A DNA stretch of 64,000 bases from Gordionus sp. m RMFG-2023 (GCF_954871325.1 NC_088776.1:52408569-52472568), one strand, 5' to 3'; numbered from the stretch's first letter, positions 12,241 through 26,500 are shown. Numbers and translations: made by a program. Notes: a model not told the origin generated them from the letters alone.

Positions 12241-14455
12241 TAAACTAAATTTTAAAAAAATTATAATCTTAGCTTTAATTAAAGTTTAAAGTAGGATACC
12301 TCAATCTTTAGAAATAATATATTCATGAGGCTTAGAAAATTTATTTTACTGTTAGAATTGAGCCTATTTAATAGTACTATAGGCAACAAATAGTCCAATT
12401 TTAATAAAATCTTTAAATATTTTAATAAAAATTTGAAATTTTGAAATAGGTAGGTTTTTAATTGTTAAGATTAATCAATCTACTTTGACATAAATAATAA
12501 ATTAGGATAATTTTTTGTTTTTGAGTGTCTTTTTGCCAATGAACCATTTTTTATTGATTGACTGATATTTAAAAAATTGAAAATCATATAGAAGAATATT
12601 TTACAGATGTCGCTCAAATCAGAAATTACACTTTTATTTAAAAATAAACCATTAAATAAATTTAAAACTAATAAGATTAAAAAAAGCCGAGTATACAATT
12701 TCTATAAAAAACATCTTGCAGCCCCAATTGATTGATTTGAAAACAAAAGTAAAATGACTTGTAGAAATTTTTATTTTCGAAATTCTTTCCAATATATTCT
12801 TCATTCAGAAATAAATTGGTCTAAGAACCTAGATGCGTGATTTAGAGATAAGCGATTAAACTGCCAAAGATTCAAATTGAAAAAATATGAAACGATTTCT
12901 AGGCATCGACAATGTATCGGCGAAGATATTTTAGTAAAATTTTAAAAATTCTTTAACTGCTAGAATATTTTATCTTGGTACCTATTGTGAAAGGCGCATC
13001 CATCTTAGAATTTGATCATTGTAGATAATCGAGCGAGTTTAAGAGTAAATAATTTGTAAACTTAATGTTAATAAATATTAATGGACCTTTGTTATCGGAG
13101 GGGTTCCTACATCCATATATCAAATAATGGGATGGGAATCACGTGAATGAAAAATTTTCATAAAAAAAATACAGCCCCCCCCCCTCCCTCCCTCTAAATG
13201 AAAGATTTAAGATTTATAGAAATTTTAAATAGTTATATAAAAATTTATTTGTAATGATATCGGTATGGCATTAAATTGTCCTTATTTTTAAAATATAAAT
13301 AAATCATTTATTCAAATTCTAAATTTAAAAAAAATTGATATTATACAGGGTTTTCGGTTGTTTTAGCACAGAAACTCTTATTATGATAACGCAAAATACG
13401 TAAACATTTTTTTATATTTTGATATCATTCAATTCGAATATAATATTAAAAATAATGACCCCTAGATTTTGAATATGAATAGTAAGAAGTTACAATATAA
13501 ATTAGTAAAAAATATTAATGTATGAATGTCATGCATTACTGACAAATGATCTGAAAAGAGTTGGAGTTTAACAAAGTATATTTAATTATAACATCTTTAA
13601 CTCATTTATTTTATATTTACAAAATAATAAAGAAAGAAAAGATACTGATTTTGAGATGAATAATTTAAATAATGTAAATAGAAGCAATATGATATTTTAT
13701 ACAATGGAAGATGAGGCGATGAAAGAGTTGGAGTTGAACAAAGCACATTTTAAATATAGTGATTCAATTTTAAACTATCCTTTGGATAATAAAAGAAGAG
13801 TAATTGTAGTTCTGAGGGAAATAAACATTGAAAGCCTAAAAGTTAAGAGAAAGAAGATAGGTAAATTAATTTATAAATAAAATATTTTATTTGTAAAACA
13901 ATAGAAGCTAAATGTGAGGATCGAAGATATCTCTTATGGTTTTAAATTCTTTATTAAAGAAAAAATTAAATATAGGCATGGATTCTGATGAGAATGTAGC
14001 CTGATTGTCGGTGACAACAATCCCTACAAAGGTATATTGGATGAAGAAGAAAAAATTTTTTTTTTATCACTTTTATAATTATTTACTTCAAAATTGTTTT
14101 ATATTCGAAATCACAAATATTTAATGCTCTTATTCTGAATCACAAATATTGTAATAAATAGATAAATATTTTATATTAAAAAATATTATCTTTAGCCTTC
14201 CAAATGTCTTATATTGTTTTACTAATTATTTATATGCTAGTATTTTAATAAATGGGATAATTTCACATATCATATAGTATAATTATGCCACATTCCTTTA
14301 TTTTTCTAAACATGTAAATTCATATAAATAACTATATATCGGATATTCAAAATATAATTGATGCAATCCTTATAAATGATAGTATTAATGATAAATATAT
14401 AAATAATCATATAAAACATATATTAAATTTCAACATTATTACAAGTATTAATATG
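12241..14455. other. intergenic, weak duplicated segment only
   Basis: There is no convincing gene. A short frame at 13656-13880 (plus) has no recognisable features. Its segment at 13717-13757 is similar to 13551-13590 (GAGTTGGAGTT..AACAAAG), an old short duplication. A poly-C/CCCT run lies near 13163-13193. Confidence 0.4.
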
Positions 14456-15403
14456 TAGTGATGTTAAGGTAACTAGTTACATGTAACTAGTTACCTAAAA
14501 AATAACTGTAACTAGTTATATTTTTTAAATTGTAACTAGTAACTGTAACTAGTTATGATTTTTGAAATGTAACTGCCAAAAGTAACTAGTTACTTCTAAA
14601 GATATATTCAAATAATTAATTTTATTTTTAATATGTTGTGATAAATTAATTTTAAATTAAATTAATTTTTAAATTAAATTTATTAATTTAAAATTTTGTG
14701 AAAATGTCTGATTGTTATAATTTCCCGTTCAAATTTACCTTAATACCTCAAAGTGAATCCCAGACGAATGAATCATGCTCAAAACCAACATCACTTGATG
14801 TAGTTGGATTTTTTGACCTAAAGCGCCAAAATATTCTGGATAATAAACTTATAGAAAACTTTATCAAATCTAATAACAACACTTTTTCTTTATATAACGA
14901 TTTTCCAAAGTTAAAATTACTCTTTATTAAATATAATGTTGTTCTAACATCAAGTGCTCCCGTAGAGCGCTTGTTCAGTCTAGGTAAGCTCATTTTTGGA
15001 GATAAACGAGCACGTCTCCTAGATAATAACTTTGAAATTAATTTGTTGTTAAAAGCAAATAAACATTTATTAGATTCTATGCAAATATATATTTTTATAT
15101 TCGATGTAAATATTCAATTTTGCGATATTTTTTTATATAAATAAATTGTATATTATTTTAAATAACTGATTATACTTTGTTTATCCTAATTTTTTTTATA
15201 TTAAATAAATGCATTCAATAAATAAATAATGCGCATATGAATGATGTATAATGTAAGTAACTAATTACTTTTGAAAATAACTGTAACTAATAACTAGTTA
15301 CTTTTGTAAAAATGTAACTAGTAACTGTAACTAGTTATGTTTTTGCCAATGTAACTAGTAACTGTAACTAGTTATGTTTCAAAAGTAACTTTTAACATCA
15401 CTA
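14456..15403 (+). mobile_element. internally deleted hAT with GTAACTAGTTAC repeats
   Basis: The ends are TAGTGATGTTAAGGTAAC and, read inward from the right, TAGTGATGTTAAAAGTTAC. The flanks TTAATATG (14448-14455) and TTACTATG (15404-15411) match at 7 of 8 positions. Both subterminal regions (14468-14600 and 15255-15385) hold clusters of AACTAGTTAC or its variants. This motif is palindromic and is a likely transposase-binding array. The 948-bp body carries only the C-terminal transposase domain. Confidence 0.9.
14698..15144 (+). CDS. hAT dimerisation-domain ORF
   Basis: This 148-residue open frame lies inside the hAT element at 14456-15403. Residues about 68-122 contain FPKLKLLFIKYN, SSAPVERLFSLGKLI and NNFEINLLLKANKHLL, the classic hAT C-terminal dimerisation domain. 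The catalytic DDE part and zinc finger are absent, so it cannot be a working transposase. It could at most make a dimerisation-only fragment. The tail after the domain is hydrophobic and probably not selected. The frame is open and the domain well preserved, although the flanking duplication has decayed slightly. Confidence 0.8.
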   Translation: MKMSDCYNFPFKFTLIPQSESQTNESCSKPTSLDVVGFFDLKRQNILDNKLIENFIKSNNNTFSLYNDFPKLKLLFIKYNVVLTSSAPVERLFSLGKLIFGDKRARLLDNNFEINLLLKANKHLLDSMQIYIFIFDVNIQFCDIFLYK

Positions 15404-15639
15404 TTACTATGATACTACTTTTTTAATTAAAATATTTTTCAAAAATTTAGATCACATTCTATTTATATAAATAAAACTAAAACCTTTCATCATGACAAAA
15501 AAAAACTATAATCACTTTTTTCTCGTGCCTGAAAAAAGGTTAAATTATTTTATTTAAAAGTCCTAAAAGCTACTTTATGAAAAATTTTAAATCTTCATAT
15601 ATTATTTTAATTATTAAATAATGTTGCATGAAAGAGGCA

Positions 15640-15913
15640 GCAAGAGAAAATTTATTTAAGCTTGAATTTTGTTCAATTAAAGAAGAAACGGCACTGCGTC
15701 TAACTTATCTCAAGAATCTTTTGGACTATATCACAATGAAGATCATCTGCAAGATGTAGACACTCTAAAATATTTGGATTGCGGAAAAGGAATCAAACTA
15801 CATATTTATATGATAACAAAAGCATTTTCTTGTAACTCACATCCTCTAGCAATTAGCATACCTAGTGAAAGGGATTTCTCCATTCATGGGTTGTCTCAAA
15901 TTCAAGAAAATTA
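15640..15913 (+). pseudogene. second hAT dimerisation remnant
   Basis: A plus-strand stretch ending at the TAA near 15911-15913 reads LAISIPSERDFSIHG, matching the LAIPATSxPSERVFS core of hAT dimerisation domains. The stretch before it is degenerate. It is distinct in sequence from the element just upstream, which has SSAPVERLFSLG. No ends were identified. Confidence 0.65.
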
Positions 15914-17537
15914 ATCTCTTGTGCTAATGACGAAGTTATTTTTTTAAAATTATAAAGACAAAATATTATAAAATTGAATTTAAATATAAAATTTGTTTTT
16001 CATTAAAAAAATTTAGTCGGTATCTATATATTTTCTCCAAAATTTTTCAGCACTACTGTTATTTAATATTTATACACCGTTTTTATATTATATAAAAAGA
16101 TGAAAAAAGCGGCGGGCCTCAGATCTACAACTAGAAATATATATTCTACGGATTAATAAATTAGTGATATGAACGACTTTGAAGTCGCTTCTCTTTTTTT
16201 TTACGTTGAAAGGAAAACCAATAGCTGTATTTTGCAAATTGTTTCAAAAACTAATTAGAAGACTATAAAATTTAAATAAAATATATTATAATATAATATA
16301 ATATAATTGATTAAAATATCGACTATTTGCGTTCCCAAAAGGAGTCGTAGTTATGTCGGAAAGACCGCGATTTACCCTGAATTGTATTCCAGCATGTATA
16401 AAGTATCTACATTGCAATGATGTATCCATACTACAAGATTGGCGATTCATTAATCAAAAGTGTACATACATAGGAGTCAGCTGTAAGGCCATTTTAGAGT
16501 TTGCACGTCGACTAATATTTTATTTATCATTAAATGAATGCACATTAATGTCATTTAATCGATGCACATACACAAAATGGCGCTACAACTGATTCCTATT
16601 TAAGGGTGCCTTCAAATGTATTTAATAAATTAATTGCCAATCTAGTGGTACATATAGTCGACCCCACTGCAAGACCTCTTAAGTAGCATTTTTTCCTAAT
16701 TGCAATTTTTTGAATAAATGTTATCTATAAACATACTATCATCTCTCAAAAAATCGGGTCATAGCCAATAAAAATTATTATTTTTGTCAAATAACATTAA
16801 AACATAACAAAAAAAGTCATCAAAACCTCGTAACTGATCAACAAAAACTTGGAAGTGGCATGGGGGTCGCATATGTGAATATTTTTTTTAAAACTATTTT
16901 AATGAAGAAGTGTTATAATTAAAAGTTATTCATTAATATATTTTAATTTTAATAACAGTTTAAATAGTTTCTTGTATCTCCTGAACAATTTCAAAAATGC
17001 AACTTACAAGTTGCAGTGGTGACGACGATATATATCATTGCTATACTGTTAATTTCAACAATGTTCCATGAAATTTTGAACCACTCCTAAGCCTTAATTC
17101 ATATTAATTTTATTTTATAAATATTTCATAAAAATTAATAAAAAAAATTAATAAAAAAAATGATGATCAAATACCATATCAGATCTTTAAAAATTTAAAA
17201 AAAATACACCACGCAATCCCGAATGATACGAATACGAAATAAAATTTTAATAATACAATGTCTTCGTCACTTGGCCTTCTTATAAAAAGTTTAATGGCGG
17301 AGATTCGGGTCATTTTGAGCTCTAATTCAAACGACATGGGGTAAAAATATTTTGAGAAAGTAAAATCGAAATCAAAAGTTTATTTAAAAAAAATAATACA
17401 GACACTATTTAATAATGCTTAATATAATGTATAATAATTAAATAATATTTATATAATATTATATTAATTTTCTAATGTATATACAAAATGATATTTATTA
17501 AATATATTTATAAAAAAATACACTTTATTTTTCCATT
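15914..17537. other. intergenic, nothing recognised
   Basis: A 79-codon frame at 16353-16592 (plus) has no recognisable motif and I do not annotate it. The remainder is AT-rich, with short tandem TATAA runs near 16280-16305 and duplicated ATTAATAAAAAAA near 17130-17160. Confidence 0.4.
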
Positions 17538-20500
17538 TTACAATTGGTGGAGAAAGTTTTTGGCAATGAGGCAACTCGTAGGTCCCAAGGAACTTTGCGG
17601 TAATGGTTCTATTCCATCTAACCATTTATTCTTGTCCAAATCAAAACATTCCACGGATTTAAGTTCAGCATTACTCAAAGAGCTCACACCTCCGATGATA
17701 TATATTTTATTTTCTTCAAAATAAGATATATAATTTTTATTTAAAATAAACATTAAATTTTAAATTTTATACTAATATCGGAGACTTGAAACCCGGCCTT
17801 AAGGCCGACCTGGCTACAAATTTTTATTTTTTTAAAATATACCCGAGCTAGAGCCGTATATTTTAAAACCAAAGAGTTTAAATCCTAGTATTAGCTATAA
17901 AAATTAAAATAGGTATAATGTATTTTTTTAAAAATCGGGGCTGGGCCATGCAAATGTTACCCCTACAGGTCTCACTAATATAATAGAAAATTATCTGTTT
18001 TTTATTTTCCTTGAAATGAAGTAATCACTTACAGTTCAATATATATTCGTTATACAACTGGGGATAAGTTTGCCTCAGGGCAAACTTAATACTAACATAT
18101 CATATTTATAGATGAAGGAATTTAAATATTTCCATTTTTTTAAATAATATTTAATTTGACAAGCAATAACTTTTAATTTGTTGGCTTGAAAATAGCTGTT
18201 TTTACGGTGGCTTGAAAACAACTGTTTCTTACATACAATAGACTTTCAATGAGCCTTGTAAAATTTTTCGGTTTTATAGCCAATTCCCATCTAATCATAT
18301 ATGACCTTTATATTTTTTTTTTCTTTTATAATTTTACTTTATATTTATAACCTACTTAATTTAAGCAGGGTCACCCATATATCTCTCAAATTATACTTGG
18401 TGACCCAAAAATCGATGTTTTTTTAAAACACTTGCAAAACAGGGATTTAAATGAAAGTTATGTACTGTTTAAAAAACATTCATGTTTGGTTGATTTTTGG
18501 TGAGAAAAATCTCATATAGGAATTGAATAATGAAGAGTTCAGCTGCGTAACAAATGATATTCTCTTCATTACCATATAGATGCAGAACTGACGATGACAT
18601 GTCATCACATTCTTTACATTGTAATCGCAATCGTGGTCGGCAAACTAGACATCAATCAAATAATATAGCTCTGACTGAAATCAGAACGCTTTCCCACTAC
18701 ATTTTAAACTTTTAATCTATTTCCTGATAGTAGACCTCCTGATGTCAAATTCCTAATATAGAATTTCTCATGCTTAGACACGAATTCCACATACAATATT
18801 ATTAACAACAAAGGATGCAATCAATAAGCAGAGCGGATCCAGATTTAAAAATTGCTAAATATTCATAAATTTATTGTTCTATTTTCTTACCAATAATCAG
18901 CTGTACCATACAAAGTATGGTGATTTGAAAGACTTTGGCCCAAATCAAAATGCTTGTGAAGTAACCTATTTAATTATTTGTGTTTTATTAACTCAATTGT
19001 CCTAACTCATTAGAACGCTCCCTCCCATTTTTGTTTTATTAAATTTCTAATTTTTTAATACTCAATATTTGTTAATTACATTTGTTATCAAATAATTATA
19101 TGGATATTGTATATTAATATAATATTATTTGTCATATTATCTCTATCTAATATTTTTTTATATATATTTATGTGTTATATTATTAATTTCATTTATTATA
19201 ATTATTATTTCTATGTTATTCTTTTTTAATATTAATTTATCGTATAGGCTAGCAATTAATCGTGTCAAACTATTTGCTAAAAGACCAATTTTTAGAAGAC
19301 TTTCTAGACAACGACCAAATTTTTGTTAAACACGATCAAATTTTGGTAATATGAAATATAAGCCATTAAATATTAAAAGGTAGATCAGCGTAACACATAA
19401 TTCTCTAGTCGACTTCAGGAAAAAACATCTGGTCCATGCTGGATTAGAACCCAGATCTAGGCGACAAATCTCGTTAAACGGAATTAGTTTATATATATTT
19501 TTTCATATAATATCTGACGCTTTCAATCGTCTGTGGCCTAGTCGATGATAAACAATCGCATCTGAGTCCAGCTACGGTGTATGACATAAAGAATACCGAA
19601 AACCGCGTGCTGCCTTCCAATATTTTTAAAATGGCGAAAGATGTATAACGTTATTAATTTTTTTAAAATATTAGATAGCATCGTAATTTTATCTTTTTAT
19701 ATCAAAAGATTGTCGTTTTCGAGTAGTGTTCTGTGGCCTAGTCAGTTGAGTGCGGTGAATTAATAATCCAAGTGTTCTGGTTTCGAATCCAGTCAGGACT
19801 ATGTTTTTCTCTGAAGACAACTAGGTGGTCCCATGCTAAGGGGAATGATATAGAGAATACTGGATGCAATCGCGTAATTCAGTTAATATATATATTAAAA
19901 AATAGCTGGGTTGTATTGTCTTTTAATAATTAATTGTTTACAAAAATTTTGATAGTTGTTCAAGCATATCTTTAAAAAATGGTCGTTGTTTAGCAAATAC
20001 CTTGGCGGGATTTATCACTAGCCATTTATCATTACTCTTTTATATATATTATAATATATCATTTATTAAATTGTATAGAACTTCAAGCTTAATATCCAAT
20101 TATAAAAATTTTTATCAACAGTATAATAATATAATCATATAAAACAATTTAAATCTTAAAAATATGCGTTAAATACCTTTTTGTGTGAATCAATGTTATG
20201 TAAGAACACCCCCCCCCCCCACCAAAAAAAAACAAATTTTATTAGCTTAGATGATATTTTTATTATATAAAGATACGAAAAAAGAAAAGAAAGAAGGAAG
20301 GAAAATGAATCTCCTACTATAAGATAAATCTCGGAAAATAAAAAACACCCCGAAAAATAAATCTCCTACTAAAAAGAACCCGGAAAAAGAAAAAAGAAAG
20401 ATAATGCAAAAATCTACAGGAAAAAAAAGTTAAAGAATATTAAATTTTTTAAACAAAAATATATAAAGTATATCTATCTTTTATCAAAAAAATGAAAAAT

Positions 20501-23500
20501 TAATAAGATTCTAAGTATCTTAGATACAGATATAAGTATTTATTTAAAATGTCAAAAAAACAAAGTACGTGATAATAAAATATCTTGTTTCCTAGATCCA
20601 GGTATTTGCGGTACTGCAACTCTGATTAATAATCACTCGAGGATTTATTATTATAACAGATCAGGTTTATTATGCAGTCAACGCATAATCAATCTAACTA
20701 ATTCAGGTTTACTATATTTTGAATAACAAATAGTCATTCGCTAAGGTAACATTCACTTATGTCCCAGATGATCTGAGTCATTTCACTGTCAAGTTTACAA
20801 TAGGAAACCCATCGATATTATTTATAAGATTTATGAACGGGTGATTTTTCAGTGTTTTATGAGAATGTGATCTTTTAATAGCAACATTATAGCTAGAATG
20901 ATTAGATTACAATATAAATCGTTTGCCTTTTATTAAAATCATGAGGATTCAAATTTATATAGCTATAATTAAAAAAGGTTTAAAATTCTTTTAAAGTAGA
21001 TTGAAAAGTTGTTACTTTAGTCATCACATTCCTAAAAACAAGATATTAAAATTTGTAACTAAAATAATCATACCATTATTTGTATTCAAAATATAACTAG
21101 TCACTTTTAATAAAACTATAAACAAGTTAGCTAATTTGTAAACTAATATTTTCAAAGATTTTTTTTACAATTATAAATGTTAACATTTAATTATTTAAAA
21201 TTCTTCGTTTCACGAATTTTATTATTATTTAAAATTCTAACTTAGTTTTTATGTATTTTTTAAAGATTTTTTATGATATATATTTTTAAATTTTATCTAA
21301 ATAGGGGTGTCAAATAAAGTTGTATATATACGCCGAGATCTCCTGTTAATTTAGTTCTAAGCTAACTCATATAGACAATACCTAGCTATCTCATGTGCAT
21401 GTCATAACCTTTATAACTCGTATCGAGATAAAGACTTAAACATCCAAAACCGCCTATGTTAAATATTTGACAACCGACTGAGGACTTTATTCCTCAACCA
21501 GATTTTACTTTATTTTATGTATTGATATTTTAAACATATTTTAAAAATATAATTTTTAAAAAAAAACTAACAAAAATTATGTCAACTTTGTTTTAAAATT
21601 AAAAATAATCATATAAAATGTCACATAATATAAAATTATAAAAATTTATTTAAGAAAGCTCATCAAGAGGCCAAAAGGTTTTCTTTACCCTGTATTCACA
21701 GGAAGCGTGAATTCGGGGCGAAATATAAAAAATGAATGTAAAATTATTATATTCATATCATATTTTATATACTTCGTCTAGATTCGCGACAACAACGAAA
21801 TATCAAGGCTTAGGCAATATTTTTCTAGTTTAAATATTGAGTTAGCCGTTTTCGAAATTGGCTCAAATCGAGTCGTTTATCAACATTAAGATGTAGTTTT
21901 ACTGTTAATGTTTCTGTAATGTACAAATGTATCATATACAAATATTAATGATTCCCGGGGGTAAAACTTTCCATTTTATTTTTGATTAAAAATCATGAAA
22001 TAAATTACAAAAAATTGGAAATATAAACTTAATTATGTCAAATACTAAACCGAGTCAGAATTGGATGAACTCTGGTATAGATTCTTTCTGAATGATTATT
22101 TGTAATTATTTTTCTTATGTTTATGCGAAGTGCTGCAACCCCTGCACATATTTTTTCTGAGTTTGAAGAAAATCTTCAAAAACTTTGAGCAAAAATCTCT
22201 AAAATTCTCAAATTTTACCTAAAAATGCCAAAAATATTTTAATTTTTTTAAAAAAAAAACTTTTTATTAAATAAATCCTTTGCAATTTTCATATGTAATC
22301 TTTTGGATGAAATCGCAAATTTAAAACAAAAATTTTTTTAAAGATTTTTGCTCAAAATATTTTTCAAACTTGTAATTCTTTTAAAATAATAACTTTATTA
22401 TCTTTAAACATTTAAACATATTTTGTATATATTTATTATAACCGTAATTGATACAAGCTGCCCTGTGTCGAGGAACTTTCATACCCGTTATGTAAGTCCA
22501 ATTGTCCAAATCGTCTAAATATACATCTATCGCCGGCATACTCATAATCGTAGCCTTTGTTGAATTTATATTGGAATTTTGTTTGATATCTACTACATTG
22601 GTCGGGGGAGATATTTGACCGTGAGAAAATAAGGTGGCTCCACCGCATACATACATCTTACCCTTTGCTTCGACTAAGGAAGCGTGGCACCTAGAAAAAC
22701 GCATGTCTTTTTTGCGATTCCATCTAAATAGTATGTTAATAATAGAAGATTATTTAATTTATCTCCCAATTATTTTAAAACTATATAGGTTGAGTTGACA
22801 ATAAATATATTCATAAATATAAAACCAACCATTAATAATTATGATTAAAAATAATAAATTTATATAAAACATGAGAATTACAGGTCTGTGGTGGGGTTAT
22901 AACATTCTACTTTTGCTACAATGGGTGATTGTAAGTGCGTTGAAATTGCGTTAGAGCCAATTTTTACATTTTCAAAGCCTCCAACAGCCCAGATTTGCCC
23001 TAAATGGGAGCAGGAAGCGATAGCTAATCTAGCAGTTTTTAGGGGGCATACTAAAGACCACTTTTCATCTGATATATTATACATCTCAACTAAAGACAGA
23101 TGGCTTTACGTAATAAAAGACTCTAATTAAGCTTTATATTAAAAATATATTTTGCTATTTTTATGAATATTGTGTGGATAAATAATCTAATAAATAATGT
23201 TGTTTTGAATTAAAAAATATTTGTGACACACTTTCCTTCTGGATCTTGACCTCCGATAACATATATGTTATCATTATAGGTTGCGACAGTATGATAAATT
23301 CGTTTGGTTAACATTTTGGGGGCTTGTGACCATTTTCCTTCTTTAAACTTATAAACTAAGTCAGTTGGAGTTGGCTTGGTATTTTTTAGGCTAGATTGAA
23401 TGTAATCGAATCCCCCTTTTTGAGTGAAAATATAATATGAGGATAAAATATTAACAGAATATAAATCATAAGTATTCGGGGAAAATGAAAATTCCAGGAA

Positions 23501-26500
23501 AGAAAACCCTTGGAAATAAAAAAGTCCTCCAATATTGCCCCGGAATGCAGATATTTAACTCTCATTATGTATATTAGTGATCTGCATGGGGCCTAATTTT
23601 TCAAGCCCGGCCTGGCCAATTTTTTTTAAAAAGTTTTGCCGGCCCGGCCCGGCCCGAACCCGGGCTTTGCCGGCCCAGTCCGAACCCGAAATTTTTTTAA
23701 AAAAGTTTTACCCACCCGGCCTGGCCCGATTATATTTAAATATAGAAATTAATTTTTATAATTACTTAAAATAAAAGACATATGCTATATGTCGTTTAAT
23801 TTCAATAAATAAAATCAAATATTTTAATTTACTTAAAAAATTCAATATAAAATTAATAAATTTAGATATATTTAAAAAAATTTCCAAGGTCCGACCCGAC
23901 CCGGCCTAAATTTTTTTTAAAAATATTAGGCCCGGCCCGAACCCGGTTATTTTAAATAAAATTAGGCCCAAGCCCAGCCTGAAGCCCACTTTGCAGATCT
24001 CTAATGTATATAAATCCAGCACTCCTTTACAGTATAATATTAGAATATATATATTAATTAGTATATCATTAAAAGTCTAAAAAATTTAATTCTTAGCCCT
24101 CTCCCACAAATATTATATAACCTGGGTAGAAGTCTATATAGAGTTTAAAGTAATATACACTTCATTCAAATATTAAAAAAAATATATATAAATTAAATTT
24201 ACCAATGATGTAAATTATATCATGAACACAAGCTATTTGTTGCAGTTTGCGTGAAAACGGAGCTTTTTGTCCTATTTTAGACCAACGATTGGATAAAGGG
24301 TCGTAAGATTGAAATAATATAGGCATATCACTGTTTTCACCACTAATAATAGCTATTACCTTTTCTTTCATTATGGAAGTCGATTTAGTCGATATAAACC
24401 CGGTTTGTTCAATTAATTTATCACAGATTTGTACATAGGAATAATTTTGGTGAATGTTTGATTGATCGTTAAATATAAGATTGAGCTAAATATTTTAATA
24501 ATTCGTTTGACATTTAGAAAACGTGTATTCTTGATTAATTTATAAGGTGGTGTTTTATAATTATATGTTCTTTAATACAACTGACGATGTATTCATAATA
24601 ATGCATTTGAAGTCGTTGAATACAAATCAGCTGGACCCGCCATTTCGGTGACCCATATAGTAATTATTCTCATGTTAAAAACTACTATTAAATTGATAAC
24701 TTGCTTCCTTATTATCTCGATGATCAGCCAATTTTTTAAAAAGTTTTCATCAGACATAGGAATAAATTGGCCTCTCGTTAAAAAATAATGATATGGGTAT
24801 TCAAAATGCCCAGCTGCTTTCATTGATGCACACTTAATGAATGCATCGTCAGTCTAGGTATTATTATATGTCATTAGTTTTTATATATATTTTTTTTATA
24901 CTTGACTTCTTTTAACATTTTTATCTGATTTCGCTGTTTTCAAATAACACCTTGGTTTTTCACTCTTTATAGATCCATCGTTAAATGCTTCTACGATTTT
25001 TTTGTCGTCGACTTTGTGTATTACACATACTTTTAACCTTAAATTAATCAATTTATTTTATGGTGTTTTAGACATATCTTTAAAATAAAAATGTTGAATT
25101 ATAAAGCTAAGCAATCATTTCTGTGGAAGATGTTTAATATTAGGCAAAAGTTAAAATATCTAATATAGTGTTTGTGTTTTAGGTCGCAATCCCATATTTT
25201 AAACTATGTTTCCTGATCCAACCAATCGTGCCCCCATCTTGTTTAAAAAATAAATATTTGGTTCTTCTCTTTATTTTTTATTTTATACAGCTTTTTTAAA
25301 AACAATTTTTTAAAGATTCGCCCAAAATATTTGAGCAGAAAAAGATAACAAAATTTAAGATTTTTTTTAAAGATCAAACAATATTTTTTTAAATATTTTG
25401 TAATTTCATCGTGAAAGATTTTTATGCATAGAAATCACAAAAGATTTACTTATGAAAGATTTTTTTTACAAAGAAATTTGGGATTTTACGGTGATTTTTT
25501 ATTTTGATATATAAAATTCGATATTTTTTAATAAAATATAAGCCCGCCCTGCCCATCTTGCTTATTATAGATATGTTTAACTAACCCGTTCGCCTTCAAG
25601 CTAGTTGTTTTTAAAAAATATTCGTTATACCTGTATAAAAGTTTTACCAAAGTTTGTATGTGACCTATTATTATTTTTTTACTTGTTAGAAATCAATTCT
25701 AAAATGACCAAAATCTTTGAACCCGGCCTGGATCTTCAGGTAAAAATCGGATTACATAAGCATTTATAAAGCAAAAGTATTTTAATGTCTAGGTTCTGTA
25801 TGGGTATAGCCAAGAACTGTGTTGGGTATTAATACAAAAATTTTTTTTTACCAATTATATATCAGCAAGGAGTTATCTTTAACTGGCATATACTTTTGAT
25901 TGCCAGGTTGTGAACAAGTTATCAAATCCTGAATATTCATTTGCGAATATCGAATAGATTCAGTTAATAAAATATTTTGTTGAGCTCTTATTGGTTCGGG
26001 TAACTCATTATTAAGCATGGATTTGGAATACTGAGCTCGCATTCGAACCCAAAATAAGACGTTGTCATATATCTCCTTTTCATCTACGCAGCAGAGTGTG
26101 TCGAGTTGTAACACGTTGTAAAGTAGAACAAAATTTAATTTTACAAATAGCAAAGGATAAGTTAGAAGGGATTTAAAATTTGTTGCTACGCAGCGTTCGA
26201 TGGATGCTTTTAGGTTTAAAAGGTTATCGAGGACCGAAATTTCCCACAAATCTAGGCAGACGTGTGTTAAGAATCTTTCATTGGCCTCGCTCTTATGGAA
26301 CGAGTTTAGGAAATGATCGCTTTCCAGGAAAATCTTTATTTTGACTATCAGTTCTTCTATTTCTAACAAATACGATCCCTTAAGTAAATTGAGAGTATTT
26401 ATAGCAGATAAATCGAGCCCAATCTGTCCGGTATTGATGTATACAAATATAGTTCTCATAGTGTCGACCGACAAATTTAAATGTCTAATATCCAACTCCA

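Noticed and set aside
12480-12698. 72-codon minus-strand frame with hydrophobic start, considered as a signal-peptide exon
   Set aside because: AT-rich composition yields such Leu/Ile/Phe frames by chance; no continuation or homology.
13656-13880. 74-codon plus-strand frame
   Set aside because: Hydrophilic but without recognisable features; part of the sequence resembles a neighbouring non-coding segment.
16353-16592. 79-codon plus-strand frame, Cys-containing
   Set aside because: No motif, no splice context, no repeat; left unannotated.
23583-23995. GC-rich region considered as a CpG island or promoter
   Set aside because: Exact 8-bp flanks and inverted ends show it is a MITE inserted in an intron.
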